Shown: piece by piece, positions 1-6,817 of the stretch
How the letters are laid out: each line of letters starts with the position of its first letter
How positions within the stretch are numbered: position 1 is the stretch's first letter
Assembly (NCBI GenBank): GCA_020201235.1
Contig: JAIVHD010000079.1
Coordinates: 1 to 8,314, forward strand
Reading direction: 5' to 3'
Source: Lysobacteraceae bacterium
GTDB taxonomy: Bacteria > Pseudomonadota > Gammaproteobacteria > Xanthomonadales > Wenzhouxiangellaceae
Length of the DNA: 8,314 bases
Made by a program: the position numbers and the translations under genes
The notes under the pieces: generated by a model
Seen by the model: the letters and a program-made list of their open reading frames with translations, nothing else
Told to the model about the DNA's origin: nothing
Databases searched by the model: none

Positions 1-241
1 GCGAATAGCAGTGGACCAGCTCGACCGCTGCGGCCAGCGGGTCGGCTCTGGAGACGTCCAGGCCGATGGCTTCGGCGGCCGCGTAGCACAGCAGCGGTCG
101 AATGCGCTTGCCGCCGTTGAAAACCGAGTAACGCATCGCCTGATGCAGGCGACTGGGGTTGGCCTCAATGCCGGGCAGCCAGCGATCGAGCACCGCTTCG
201 ACTCGCTTGACATAATCGTCGGCTCTTGAATTGAAACTCAT
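1..241 (-). CDS. ispA: Farnesyl diphosphate synthase (IspA), N-terminal part, cut by the window edge
   Basis: Reading the minus strand from the ATG at 241-239 gives 80 codons with no stop, running off the left edge. The protein is a class I trans-prenyl diphosphate synthase: residues 37-49 carry the family signature RYSVFNGGKRIRP, with G43-G44-K45-R46 and R48 as the diphosphate-binding segment. Residues 70-80 (AAAVELVHCYS) form the helix just before the first Asp-rich motif DDxxD, which lies outside the window. The start fits the family, whose proteins begin about 40 residues before GGKR. No strong Shine-Dalgarno site is seen. The enzyme condenses IPP with DMAPP and geranyl-PP to make farnesyl-PP in the cytosol, the substrate of the squalene synthase encoded divergently at 936. 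In many gammaproteobacteria ispA sits beside xseB and dxs; whether that holds here cannot be seen. Geranylgeranyl-PP synthase is an alternative, because the chain-length residues next to DDxxD are missing. Confidence 0.92.
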   Translation of the reverse strand, partial: MSFNSRADDYVKRVEAVLDRWLPGIEANPSRLHQAMRYSVFNGGKRIRPLLCYAAAEAIGLDVSRADPLAAAVELVHCYS

Positions 242-270
242 GGACTGGGAAGCGGTTGGCGGAACACCGG

Positions 271-276
271 ATTGTA
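271..276 (-). promoter_or_regulatory. Candidate -10 box for ispA
   Basis: On the minus strand this reads TACAAT, one mismatch from the sigma-70 -10 consensus, about 30 bases upstream of the ispA ATG. No good TTGACA-like -35 lies 16-18 bases further upstream, so this is a weak, motif-only call. Confidence 0.25.
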
Positions 277-546
277 CTCCGGACTGGCTTCGGCCCGGTC
301 GCCCGATCAACGACGCCGCCGAACCAGGCAAGGCGCGCTATCAATGCCGGTTTCCTGATCACTCCATCGGCAAAGCATAGCGTGATGCTGCTGGCAGTCG
401 CCGCGCTTCGATGGCGTTCAACCCGCCCCGGGACTCTCTGAACGGGTCTGGCCGGAGCGCATCGAGTGCGGGAGCCGGCGCTGTCGCAGAGGGACCGGTC
501 GGCATGAACCCGTCTTAATCACCACCCTCCTGCTGCGGTTCCGTCA

Positions 547-574
547 GGCCCCGCCCCGGACTCGACCCGGGGCC
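547..574. repeat. GC-rich palindrome, REP-like
   Basis: GCCCCGG (553-559) and CCGGGGC (567-573) form a perfect 7-bp stem around the loop ACTCGAC. An alternative stem pairs GGCCCC (547-552) with GGGGCC (569-574). The core resembles intergenic repeats of the CCCCGGACTYGAYCCGGGG type scattered through many proteobacterial genomes. A smaller hairpin follows at 584-596 (GCTGT-TTC-ACAGC). No T-run follows the large stem, so it does not look like an intrinsic terminator. Only one copy is in the window, so calling it a dispersed repeat is inference. Confidence 0.4.
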
Positions 575-898
575 CGCGTCTGCGCTGTTTCACAGCCAAG
601 CGCATCCACACCGTACAGGCGGGTGCGCCTGCGCTGCGCTCGATCGCGAAACGCCCCGGCCTCTGGGCCTGACGATCCCTCGCGACGGAAGGAGCAGCGA
701 ACAAGGCGGGTTGAAAGCAATGGTTTGAACTGCCGGTCTGTTAACTCATGTTCAGAATAGCGAAAGCACCTCGCTAGCCTGCGGTGTAAGCCGATATCAG
801 CGATTGATTGTGATTGTTTTTCGCTTGCCGTCCGCGACGATCTCGAAGTGCTGGGCTCCGCGTGTACAATCGCTGCCTGGGTGACCCGCAGCTGATCT

Positions 899-904
899 TA
901 TAAT
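899..904 (+). promoter_or_regulatory. Candidate -10 box of the sqs operon
   Basis: A perfect TATAAT lies in an AT-rich pocket 32 bases before the sqs ATG, implying a leader of roughly 25 bases that includes the ribosome binding site. No convincing -35 hexamer lies 16-18 bases upstream (875-882 is GC-rich) and there is no extended -10 TG. If real, the promoter may need an activator. Confidence 0.4.
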
Positions 905-923
905 AAAAAGTCTGGCGAGTATC

Positions 924-929
924 GAGGAG
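924..929 (+). promoter_or_regulatory. Ribosome binding site of sqs
   Basis: GAGGAG with a 6-base spacer to the ATG at 936 is a good Shine-Dalgarno match and supports that start. Confidence 0.75.
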
Positions 930-935
930 CCAATA

Positions 936-2111
936 ATGATAAAACGAAGTAACTCGATCACACAACCCCTGGAAATCCAATCCGAGCCCGCTTCCCCGGG
1001 CACTGCTGTTGAATTCCAGTTCGAAATCCTCAAGGGTGTCTCGCGCACCTTCGCGCTGACCATTCCCAGCCTGCCGGGGCCGTTGCGCGTGTCGGTGGCC
1101 AACGCGTATTTGCTGTGCCGGATTGCCGACACCATTGAAGATGATACCAAACTAAGCCTGGAAGAAAAAAAGCGCTTCAGTCGCGAGTTCGTTGATGTCA
1201 TCGGCGGCTCGCGCCGTGCGGATGAATTTGCCCAAGCCCTGGCCCCGCGCCTGGGTGCGCAAACGCTGGCGGCCGAGCGGCGTCTGGTCGAGCAGGCCGG
1301 CCGCGTGATCGAAGTCACGCATGGCTTCAGCCAGCCCCAGCAGGCCGCGTTGTACCGCTGCGTGTCTTTGATGAGCGACGGCATGCATCGCTTCCAGCGC
1401 AGCGCAGCGCTTACGGGGCTTCGCTCGATGGCCCAGCTTGATACCTATTGCTACTACGTTGCTGGTGTGGTCGGCGAAATGCTGACCGAGCTGTTTTGCG
1501 AGTATTCCTCGGCGATCGCCAGCAGGCGGGATAAACTGATCAAGCTCGCGCCGTCGTTTGGCCAGGGATTGCAAATGACCAACATCCTGAAAGACATCTG
1601 GGATGACCGTGAGCGCGGCGTGTGCTGGCTGCCTCGATCGGTCTTCGGGCTCGAGGGGCCGGGCAATGACCTGATCGATGAAGTTGATGATGCTGCATTG
1701 AAGGCCGGGATCGAGCGCTTGGTTGTGCAGGCGCACGGACACCTGCGCAACGCGCTGGCCTACACGCTTCTAATTCCAAGACATCAGCGAGGCATTCGAA
1801 GGTTTTGCCTCTGGGCCCTGGGCATGGCCGTTCCGACATTGCGCAATATCCACGACCGTGCCGGTTTCCGCTGTGCCGAAGAGGTCAAGATTTCGCGCCG
1901 GCAGGTGCGGTCTATCGTGCGCCGGTACGGACTGATGGCCGGCAGCGACAGCATGCTGCGCTGGTTGTTCAAGCGGGCCTCGGCCGGTTTGCCGGCCTCG
2001 GACGCGGCTGTTGGACTGCGGCTCGAATCGATTGTTCGCCAAGCCCGGTCCGGGCAGGTCATTCACGAAGACAGCGGGCCGGCGCAGCGTTCGTTTGGGG
2101 TCGGCGGATGA
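936..2111 (+). CDS. sqs: Squalene synthase (farnesyl-diphosphate farnesyltransferase)
   Basis: A 391-residue trans-isoprenyl diphosphate synthase of the squalene/phytoene synthase family. It would join two farnesyl-PP head-to-head through presqualene-PP and reduce the product with NADPH to squalene. Visible motifs are KGVSRTFAL (33-41), the first Asp-rich Mg/diphosphate site DTIED (65-69) in LLCRIADTIEDD, YCYYVAGVVGEM (171-182), and the second Asp-rich site DIWDD (220-224) in QMTNILKDIWDDRERGV. The YCxYVAGxVG and ILKDIWDDRERGVCWLP patterns resemble squalene synthases of the eukaryotic/Methylococcus type more than CrtB (YCYRVAGTVG), HpnC or HpnD. The eukaryotic C-terminal membrane anchor is absent: the last 20 residues are hydrophilic, so the enzyme is probably soluble or peripheral. 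It is the first gene of the cluster and squalene-hopene cyclase starts 31 bases downstream, which supports squalene as the product. Dehydrosqualene cannot be excluded from sequence alone. Confidence 0.9.
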   Translation: MIKRSNSITQPLEIQSEPASPGTAVEFQFEILKGVSRTFALTIPSLPGPLRVSVANAYLLCRIADTIEDDTKLSLEEKKRFSREFVDVIGGSRRADEFAQALAPRLGAQTLAAERRLVEQAGRVIEVTHGFSQPQQAALYRCVSLMSDGMHRFQRSAALTGLRSMAQLDTYCYYVAGVVGEMLTELFCEYSSAIASRRDKLIKLAPSFGQGLQMTNILKDIWDDRERGVCWLPRSVFGLEGPGNDLIDEVDDAALKAGIERLVVQAHGHLRNALAYTLLIPRHQRGIRRFCLWALGMAVPTLRNIHDRAGFRCAEEVKISRRQVRSIVRRYGLMAGSDSMLRWLFKRASAGLPASDAAVGLRLESIVRQARSGQVIHEDSGPAQRSFGVGG

Positions 2112-2127
2112 TGCGGAAGGGGGACGA

Positions 2128-2134
2128 GAGGGAG
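2128..2134 (+). promoter_or_regulatory. Ribosome binding site of shc
   Basis: GAGGGAG with an 8-base spacer to the ATG at 2143. It decides the start: the longer in-frame alternative at 2011 lies inside sqs and would add 44 residues with no family resemblance. Confidence 0.7.
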
Positions 2135-2142
2135 CCTGGATC

Positions 2143-4122
2143 ATGACTGCCACGGAGCAATTGCTGGAGCAATTACCTGTCGAGGACCGCCATGCTCGCC
2201 GGTCGCCCGGCGACGCTGCACCGGCCACGCGGCCGCTGGCCGAGCGCCTGAACCTCGCGATCCGGCGCAGTATCGATCGCTTAAAACGCGACCAGCGTCC
2301 CGATGGACACTGGCTTTACGAGTTGGAAGCCGACTGCACGATCCCGGCCGAATACATCTGCTACCTGCACTACATGGATGAGCGCGACCCGGCGCTGGAA
2401 TCGCGGATCGCGCGTTATCTGCTGGCGCGCCAGATAGAAAACGGCGGCTGGCCGTTGTTTCATGGCGGTCACGCCGATCTGTCCTGCACGGTCAAAGCCT
2501 ACTTCGCGCTCAAGCTGAGTGGCCAGGACGTCGACTCCGAGCCCATGCGGCGCGCGCGTCAGTGGATCCTGGAAAACGGAGGCGCGGCCCAAAGCAATGT
2601 CTTTACCCGCATTCTTCTGGCATGGTTCGAACAGGTGCCGTGGAAGGCGGTACCGTACATGCCGGTGGAGATTGTGTTGCTGCCGCGTTGGTTCGTGTTC
2701 AGCCTCGACAAGGTCTCGTATTGGTCGCGCACCGTGATGGTGCCGTTGTTGATCCTGTACACGCTTCGGGCGCGGGCCATCAACCCGACCGGTATTGGCA
2801 TCCAGGAGTGCTTTACCGAGCCGCCTCCGACGGTCCGGAAGTGGTTCGAGGTGCGCTCACCGCTGAATCGGTTGTTTTTATGGGGCGAGTCGCTTGGCAG
2901 TCGCACCGAGGAGTTGGTGCCCGCGTCGCTGCGCAAGCGAGCGCTGCGGCGGGCCGAGCGCTGGTTGGTCGAGCGTTTAAACGGTCTCGACGGTCTTGGC
3001 GCGATTTTCCCGGCCATGGTCAATGCCTCGCTTGCATTAAAGGAACTCGGATACCCGGATGATCACCCGCTTCGTCGGCAGACCCGTGATGCGCTGCGAT
3101 CGCTGATGATCGAACGCCCAAACGGCGAAATCTACTACCAGCCGTGTGTCTCGCCGGTCTGGGATACTGGTCTTGCAGCCCTCGCCCTGCAGGTCAGCGG
3201 CGAGCCGGATGCGCACCACGCCGCGCGCCGTGGTCTGGACTGGCTGGCCGAGCGCCAGTTGTCCGAGCAGCCCGGCGACTGGCAGCGCAGTCGGCCCGGT
3301 CTGGCCGGCGGCGGCTGGGCCTTTCAATACAACAACGCCCATTACCCCGATCTCGACGACACTGCGATGGTGGCCTGGGCCATGCAGGAACACGACCCGG
3401 TTCTTTTCAAGCAGCAGATTGCGCGCGCTGCAACCTGGCTGACCGGTATGCAGAGCAGCAAGGGCGGTTTCGGTGCATTCGATGTCGATAATAATTGTGA
3501 GTATCTCAACCAGATTCCGTTTGCCGATCATGGTGCTCTGCTCGATCCGCCCACGGCCGATGTCACGGCGCGTTGCCTGACACTTTATGCCGGGCTCGAC
3601 ACGCCCGATTTTGAGCTCGCGCGCCGGCGTAGCCGTAACTGGCTGGTCGGGCAGCAAGAGCAGGATGGGTCCTGGTTTGGCCGGTGGGGCACCAATCACG
3701 TCTACGGTACCTGGTCCGCGCTGGTCGCGCTGGCAGCCGATGGGGCCGAGCGCAATGCTGAAGCGATCGCTGCCGGTGCTGAGTGGTTGAAAGCATGTCA
3801 GCGAAGCGATGGCGGCTGGGGCGAAGGCAACGACAGCTATCACGATCCGGCCCTGCGCGGCCAGGCCGCTTCGAGTCGCGCCTTCCAGACCGGCTGGGCC
3901 ATTCTGGGCTTGGTTGCTGCCGGCCAGGCCGATAGCGACGCGGTTGTCCGCGGCGTCGAGCATCTGTGTCGGACCCAGTCAGCGCTCGGCGACTGGCCCG
4001 ACCCCTGGTTTACCGCGCCCGGTTTTCCACGCGTGTTTTACCTCAAATATCATGGCTACTCGCATTATTTCCCTTTTTGGGCTCTGGCCGCCGCGCGGGC
4101 TGCATGGCAGCGCTCCAAATAG
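2143..4122 (+). CDS. shc: Squalene-hopene cyclase
   Basis: A 659-residue class II triterpene cyclase, close to the usual 630-680, that would cyclise squalene to hopene and hopanol, normally as a monotopic protein on the inner membrane. The acid motif DxDD is present as DLDD at 403-406, followed by TAMVAWAM; its middle Asp protonates squalene. This separates it from oxidosqualene cyclases, which have DCTAE. Several QW repeats are visible: around 51-57 (QRPDGHW), QIENGGW, QSSKGGF, QDGSW (507-511) and QRSDGGW (553-559). The C-terminal block GFPRVFYLKYHGYSHYFP starts at residue 627. F628, F632, Y636 and Y639 correspond to the active-site residues F601, F605, Y609 and Y612 of the Alicyclobacillus enzyme. 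The N-terminal stretch of about 35 residues before the first repeat is variable in the family. The gene sits directly after squalene synthase, and its 3' end overlaps the next frame by 19 bases. It looks intact. Confidence 0.96.
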   Translation: MTATEQLLEQLPVEDRHARRSPGDAAPATRPLAERLNLAIRRSIDRLKRDQRPDGHWLYELEADCTIPAEYICYLHYMDERDPALESRIARYLLARQIENGGWPLFHGGHADLSCTVKAYFALKLSGQDVDSEPMRRARQWILENGGAAQSNVFTRILLAWFEQVPWKAVPYMPVEIVLLPRWFVFSLDKVSYWSRTVMVPLLILYTLRARAINPTGIGIQECFTEPPPTVRKWFEVRSPLNRLFLWGESLGSRTEELVPASLRKRALRRAERWLVERLNGLDGLGAIFPAMVNASLALKELGYPDDHPLRRQTRDALRSLMIERPNGEIYYQPCVSPVWDTGLAALALQVSGEPDAHHAARRGLDWLAERQLSEQPGDWQRSRPGLAGGGWAFQYNNAHYPDLDDTAMVAWAMQEHDPVLFKQQIARAATWLTGMQSSKGGFGAFDVDNNCEYLNQIPFADHGALLDPPTADVTARCLTLYAGLDTPDFELARRRSRNWLVGQQEQDGSWFGRWGTNHVYGTWSALVALAADGAERNAEAIAAGAEWLKACQRSDGGWGEGNDSYHDPALRGQAASSRAFQTGWAILGLVAAGQADSDAVVRGVEHLCRTQSALGDWPDPWFTAPGFPRVFYLKYHGYSHYFPFWALAAARAAWQRSK

Positions 4123-4574
4123 CGCCGATCGGCGTCGCTGCGGCGTTGAATTGGGAACTGGCTGGCTTGAAAAGAGCAAGGTCGCCCGGCAAACGTTTGT
4201 TACTGCTGGAAGCCACGGGCCCGGGCCGGGTCGCCGCCGAGCTCGGAGCACGCCGGCTGGTCGAGCGCAAGGCCGCAATCCTGATCAGCTGGGGGACGGC
4301 CGGCGGCCTGCAGCCCGGGCTCGTTCCGGGCGACCTTGTCCTGGCCGACAGGGTCGCTCCGGAAACCGGCGGCTGGATCGATTGCGATGGTCGCCTGATG
4401 GCGCGCCTGCAATCATTCGCCGCGCTCGGTCGGCGGTTTCATTGCGGTCCAGTCGTAAGCGCCGGCCAGGCCGTCTGCACGGTCATCGTGCACGCACGGT
4501 TTTGGCCGAATGTGCCGGCATGCTGCTCGCGCTGGCCGACGATGATCGGTCCGAAGACTCTTAAACAGCAATGA
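4104..4574 (+). CDS. hpnG: HpnG-like hopanoid nucleoside phosphorylase, probably truncated or decayed
   Basis: This 156-residue frame starts inside the end of shc (19-base overlap, probably translationally coupled). It begins like a nucleoside phosphorylase: IGVAAALNWELAGL (9-22), then ISWGTAGGLQPGLVPGDLVLAD (61-82), the family's glycine-rich phosphate-site segment. Position after shc and the TAGGLxPGLxPGDLVLA pattern suggest HpnG, which cleaves adenine from adenosylhopane to give phosphoribosylhopane on the way to C35 hopanoids. From about residue 130 the protein stops looking like the family. The DMES-type segment that binds the ribose in this superfamily is absent, the tail (residues 132-156) is rich in Cys/Trp/Pro, and the total is well short of the usual 200-250 residues. 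A frame shifted by one base near 4490-4500 gives the more natural TVLAECAGMLLALADDD but then stops at 4564. I infer a disrupted gene; a short divergent protein is the alternative. Another phosphorylase-superfamily nucleosidase is also possible. Confidence 0.6.
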   Translation: MAALQIAPIGVAAALNWELAGLKRARSPGKRLLLLEATGPGRVAAELGARRLVERKAAILISWGTAGGLQPGLVPGDLVLADRVAPETGGWIDCDGRLMARLQSFAALGRRFHCGPVVSAGQAVCTVIVHARFWPNVPACCSRWPTMIGPKTLKQQ

Positions 4575-4599
4575 ATCCAGGATTTCGACGACAAGCTCA

Positions 4600-5658
4600 A
4601 TGGCGACCGCGACGACGACCGATAGGCACATGATAGAAGGCACAACGAATCCATCGGCGCTAGCAGTGGCGCATGCCAATTTTGCCCTGATCAAATACTG
4701 GGGCAAGCGCGACGTGGCGCTCAATCTCCCGGATGTCGGCTCGATTTCGATTACGCTGGAGGCGCTTTGGACAAAGACCCGGGTGACGCTGGATACGACG
4801 CTGGCCGATGATGCCTTCGAACTCGATGGCCGGTCTGATGCCGACGCGGCCCGACGCGTGAGCGGGACACTGGCTCAAATGCGCAAAATGGCCGGCGTAG
4901 AGACCCGGGCGCGCATCGTCAGTTGCAATAATTTTCCGACCGGCGCGGGGCTTGCCTCATCGGCCTCCGGTTTCGCAGCTCTGGTGACCGCGCTGGACTG
5001 TGCGCTTAGCCTGGGTCTTTCACCCGCGCGTCTGTCGGAATTGGCCCGGATGGGATCGGGCTCGGCGGCCCGCTCAATTTACGGCGGTTTTGCCGAAATG
5101 CAGCGCGGCGGACGAGTGGACGGTTCGGACAGCGTTGCCCACGCCCTGCACGAGAGAGATTTCTGGGCGCTGGAGGTCGTGATCGCGGTCAGCGATCGCC
5201 GGCGCAAGGCTGTGGGTTCGACCGAAGGCATGTTGCGCACAGCCCGTACATCGCCGTTCTACAGTGCCTGGGTCGAAAACCAGGCGCTTGACCTGGCACT
5301 TGCACGGCGCGCCATCGCGCAACGCGATTTCGAGGCCCTGGCGGACGTCTCCGAGGCCAGCGCGCTGGCCATGCACGGCTTGGCCATGTCGGCGCGTCCG
5401 GGACTGTTGTATTTCAACGCCACGACCATGGAGTGCCTGCACCGGGTTCGAGCTCTTCGGGCACGCGGCATCGCTGTGTTTTTCACCGTTGACGCCGGGC
5501 CGCAGGTCAAGGCGGTTTGCCTGCCCGCGCATGCCGACGAGGTCGCAGACGCGCTCGCCGACGTTGCTGGCGTCGGTGAGGTCCTGCGCTCAGGGCTGGG
5601 GCCGGGGGCGCACTGCCTGCGGTCCTGTCCGGAACTCGATTCGGAGCCCATCGCATGA
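4600..5658 (+). CDS. mvaD: Diphosphomevalonate decarboxylase
   Basis: A 352-residue GHMP-fold enzyme that performs the last mevalonate-pathway step: ATP-dependent decarboxylation of mevalonate 5-diphosphate to isopentenyl diphosphate. Signatures are ANFALIKYWGKRD (26-38, with the conserved Lys32 and Lys36), the phosphate loop PTGAGLASSASGFAAL (113-128), GSGSAARSIYGGF (152-164, with R158 matching the substrate Arg of yeast MVD), and FTVDAGPQVKAV (295-306) with the catalytic Asp298. This combination is specific to the decarboxylase rather than the kinases of the superfamily. The start is uncertain: ATG 4600 has only a distant AGGAT and ATG 4630 (residue 11) only a close AGG; either leaves the core intact. 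The stop overlaps the next start as ATGA. A phosphomevalonate decarboxylase of the modified pathway is less likely, because a phosphomevalonate kinase follows directly. Confidence 0.95.
   Translation: MATATTTDRHMIEGTTNPSALAVAHANFALIKYWGKRDVALNLPDVGSISITLEALWTKTRVTLDTTLADDAFELDGRSDADAARRVSGTLAQMRKMAGVETRARIVSCNNFPTGAGLASSASGFAALVTALDCALSLGLSPARLSELARMGSGSAARSIYGGFAEMQRGGRVDGSDSVAHALHERDFWALEVVIAVSDRRRKAVGSTEGMLRTARTSPFYSAWVENQALDLALARRAIAQRDFEALADVSEASALAMHGLAMSARPGLLYFNATTMECLHRVRALRARGIAVFFTVDAGPQVKAVCLPAHADEVADALADVAGVGEVLRSGLGPGAHCLRSCPELDSEPIA
5643..5646 (+). promoter_or_regulatory. Ribosome binding site of mvaK2, inside mvaD
   Basis: GGAG lies 8 bases before the ATG at 5655, within the last codons of mvaD. 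With the ATGA stop/start overlap it indicates translational coupling and fixes the start of the kinase. Confidence 0.6.
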
Positions 5659-6803
5659 TCACAATCAACGCCTGCGCGCCGGGCAAGATGATGCTGATCG
5701 GAGAATACGCCGTGCTGCACGGAAGCCCGGCACTGGTGATGGCGGTCAACCGACGCGCGCGCGTGCGAATTGAGCCATCATCGACCGGTAGCGGATGGCT
5801 GCAAGCCCGTCCGCTGGACATCCAGCGCCGGGTAATGGCCTGGCAGGACGACGCCTGGATGCCGCTCGGCAACGGCTCGGGCATGCTGGGCCTGACCGGA
5901 CGCTTTATTGCGGGTCTGCTTGATGCTCTGGGACTGGAACGCGCGATCATGGATCGAGCGGGTTTGACCATCGACTCTACTGAATTGTTCGATACCGCAG
6001 CCAATGGGCAAACGCTCAAACTTGGTTTGGGCTCCAGCGCAGCGGTCAGCGCGGCACTGGCGCTGGCGCTTGGCCAGTGGTGCGCTGCTCGAGGCAACAC
6101 CCATACTGTGGGCGATTCGCCGGGGCGGTTTGAGACCTCGAGGCTTACCCAGTGGCTGCCGGTCTATCGGCATGCGCTCCGGTCCAACGCCAGTGGTGCC
6201 GATCTTGCCGCAGCGCTGCACGGCGGCGTCATCGAATACCGAATCGATCAAACGGCCAGCGACAGCGCGCCTGTCGTGCGTGCCATGAATCTGCCGGTGG
6301 ACCTGCACTGGCGGGCCATTTGGACCGGCAGACCGGCCCAGACGACCGACTTTGTTGCGGCGTTCGAAGCCTATTGCCTCGGCAATCCCGCTGCGGCCGG
6401 CCCGGTGCTGGCGCGCATGGACCGGATCGCGCGCGCAGCGATCGGCTCGCTGGACCCCGCCCAGGCCGATACGGCCGAATCCCTGATCAATGCCATGGCC
6501 GAATACGCAGTCGAGGTCCAGTCGCTGGGCACGGCCATGGGCCTTGAAATCGTGACCGAGTCGCACCGCCGTCTGAGCCGTCGCGCGGCTGACTGGGGTC
6601 TGGTTTACAAGAGCTGCGGTGCCGGCGGCGGCGATCTCGGCATGCTTCTCGGAACCGACCCGGATCGCATCGAAGCCTTTGCACGAAGCCTGTCGGATGA
6701 CGGTGGGCATGGCGTTCCGTTAGACTTGAGCGTTGAGCGGGCGGGCGCGCAAAGCGCGCGGGTCGCCTGCACACCCGGGGTGGAAATTGACAGCGTTGAA
6801 TAG
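5655..6803 (+). CDS. mvaK2: Phosphomevalonate kinase (GHMP kinase family)
   Basis: A 382-residue GHMP kinase. N-terminal motif 1 is APGKMMLIGEYAVLHGSPAL (8-27), the ATP loop is GLGSSAAVSAAL (124-135), a substrate segment SNASGADLAAALHGG spans 177-191, and C-terminal motif 3 is SCGAGGGDLGML (320-331). Assignment to phosphomevalonate kinase rests on the GEYAVLHG form of motif 1, the ASGADLAAALHGG block typical of ERG8-type bacterial PMKs, and elimination: the decarboxylase is the gene before it, and a classical mevalonate kinase motif (GHGKIILLGEHAVVYG) is fused to the HMG-CoA reductase after it. It would phosphorylate mevalonate 5-phosphate to the 5-diphosphate using ATP, feeding MvaD. It starts in an ATGA overlap with mvaD and ends 14 bases before the next gene. 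No frame disruption is seen. Another small-molecule GHMP kinase is the main alternative. Confidence 0.85.
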   Translation: MITINACAPGKMMLIGEYAVLHGSPALVMAVNRRARVRIEPSSTGSGWLQARPLDIQRRVMAWQDDAWMPLGNGSGMLGLTGRFIAGLLDALGLERAIMDRAGLTIDSTELFDTAANGQTLKLGLGSSAAVSAALALALGQWCAARGNTHTVGDSPGRFETSRLTQWLPVYRHALRSNASGADLAAALHGGVIEYRIDQTASDSAPVVRAMNLPVDLHWRAIWTGRPAQTTDFVAAFEAYCLGNPAAAGPVLARMDRIARAAIGSLDPAQADTAESLINAMAEYAVEVQSLGTAMGLEIVTESHRRLSRRAADWGLVYKSCGAGGGDLGMLLGTDPDRIEAFARSLSDDGGHGVPLDLSVERAGAQSARVACTPGVEIDSVE

Positions 6804-6804
6804 C

Positions 6805-6812
6805 AAAAGGAG
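6805..6812 (+). promoter_or_regulatory. Ribosome binding site of the HMGR-MvK fusion gene
   Basis: AAAAGGAG with a 5-base spacer to the GTG at 6818 is a strong Shine-Dalgarno site and decides this non-ATG start. No in-frame ATG lies between it and the conserved HMGR sequence. Confidence 0.75.
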
Positions 6813-6817
6813 CCATT

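Larger units (their letters stand above)
242..935. other. Divergent intergenic region between ispA and sqs
   Basis: About 690 bases with no gene I can support. Short open frames exist on both strands (for example 256-441 plus and 519-704 minus), but their translations are Arg/Pro/Ala-rich without recognisable motifs and lack convincing ribosome binding sites. The middle (about 440-680) is GC-rich and holds a strong palindrome. The right part (about 720-935) is clearly more AT-rich, as expected of a promoter region. It contains three copies of GATTG at 802-816 and a perfect TATAAT at 899-904. No tRNA cloverleaf or CRISPR repeat was seen. The region must hold the promoters of the two divergent units. 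Confidence 0.7.

Noticed and set aside
547..596. Intrinsic terminator at the GC-rich hairpins
   Set aside because: No run of T follows either strand of the strong stem, and no gene ends here in either direction.
519..704. Possible small minus-strand gene in the intergenic region
   Set aside because: Its 61 codons contain the GC palindrome, have no ribosome binding site at a sensible distance and give a Pro/Arg/Ala-rich protein with no motif.
797..1742. Two overlapping minus-strand frames of about 195 codons opposite sqs
   Set aside because: Squalene synthase motifs are continuous on the plus strand here. The minus translations are low in recognisable structure and rich in Arg/Ser.
2011..2142. 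Longer shc start at 2011
   Set aside because: It would add 44 residues encoded inside sqs in another frame. The site GAGGGAG at 2128-2134 supports ATG 2143, which gives the usual family length.
3037..3963. Open frame of 308 codons on the minus strand
   Set aside because: It lies wholly opposite shc, has no recognisable motif or ribosome binding site, and its composition follows from the GC-rich codon usage of the real gene.
3966..4103. Longer start for the HpnG-like frame at 3966
   Set aside because: The extra 46 residues lie inside the 3' end of shc and do not resemble phosphorylases. Family resemblance begins just after ATG 4104.
4575..4623. Short acidic reading frame after the HpnG-like stop
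   Set aside because: It has no start codon of its own, is only 15 codons long and overlaps the mvaD start; kept only as context for possible gene decay.
5778..6710. Open frame of 310 codons on the minus strand
   Set aside because: It is antisense to the well-supported phosphomevalonate kinase, is rich in Arg/Gly/Gln and shows no domain; a codon-bias shadow.
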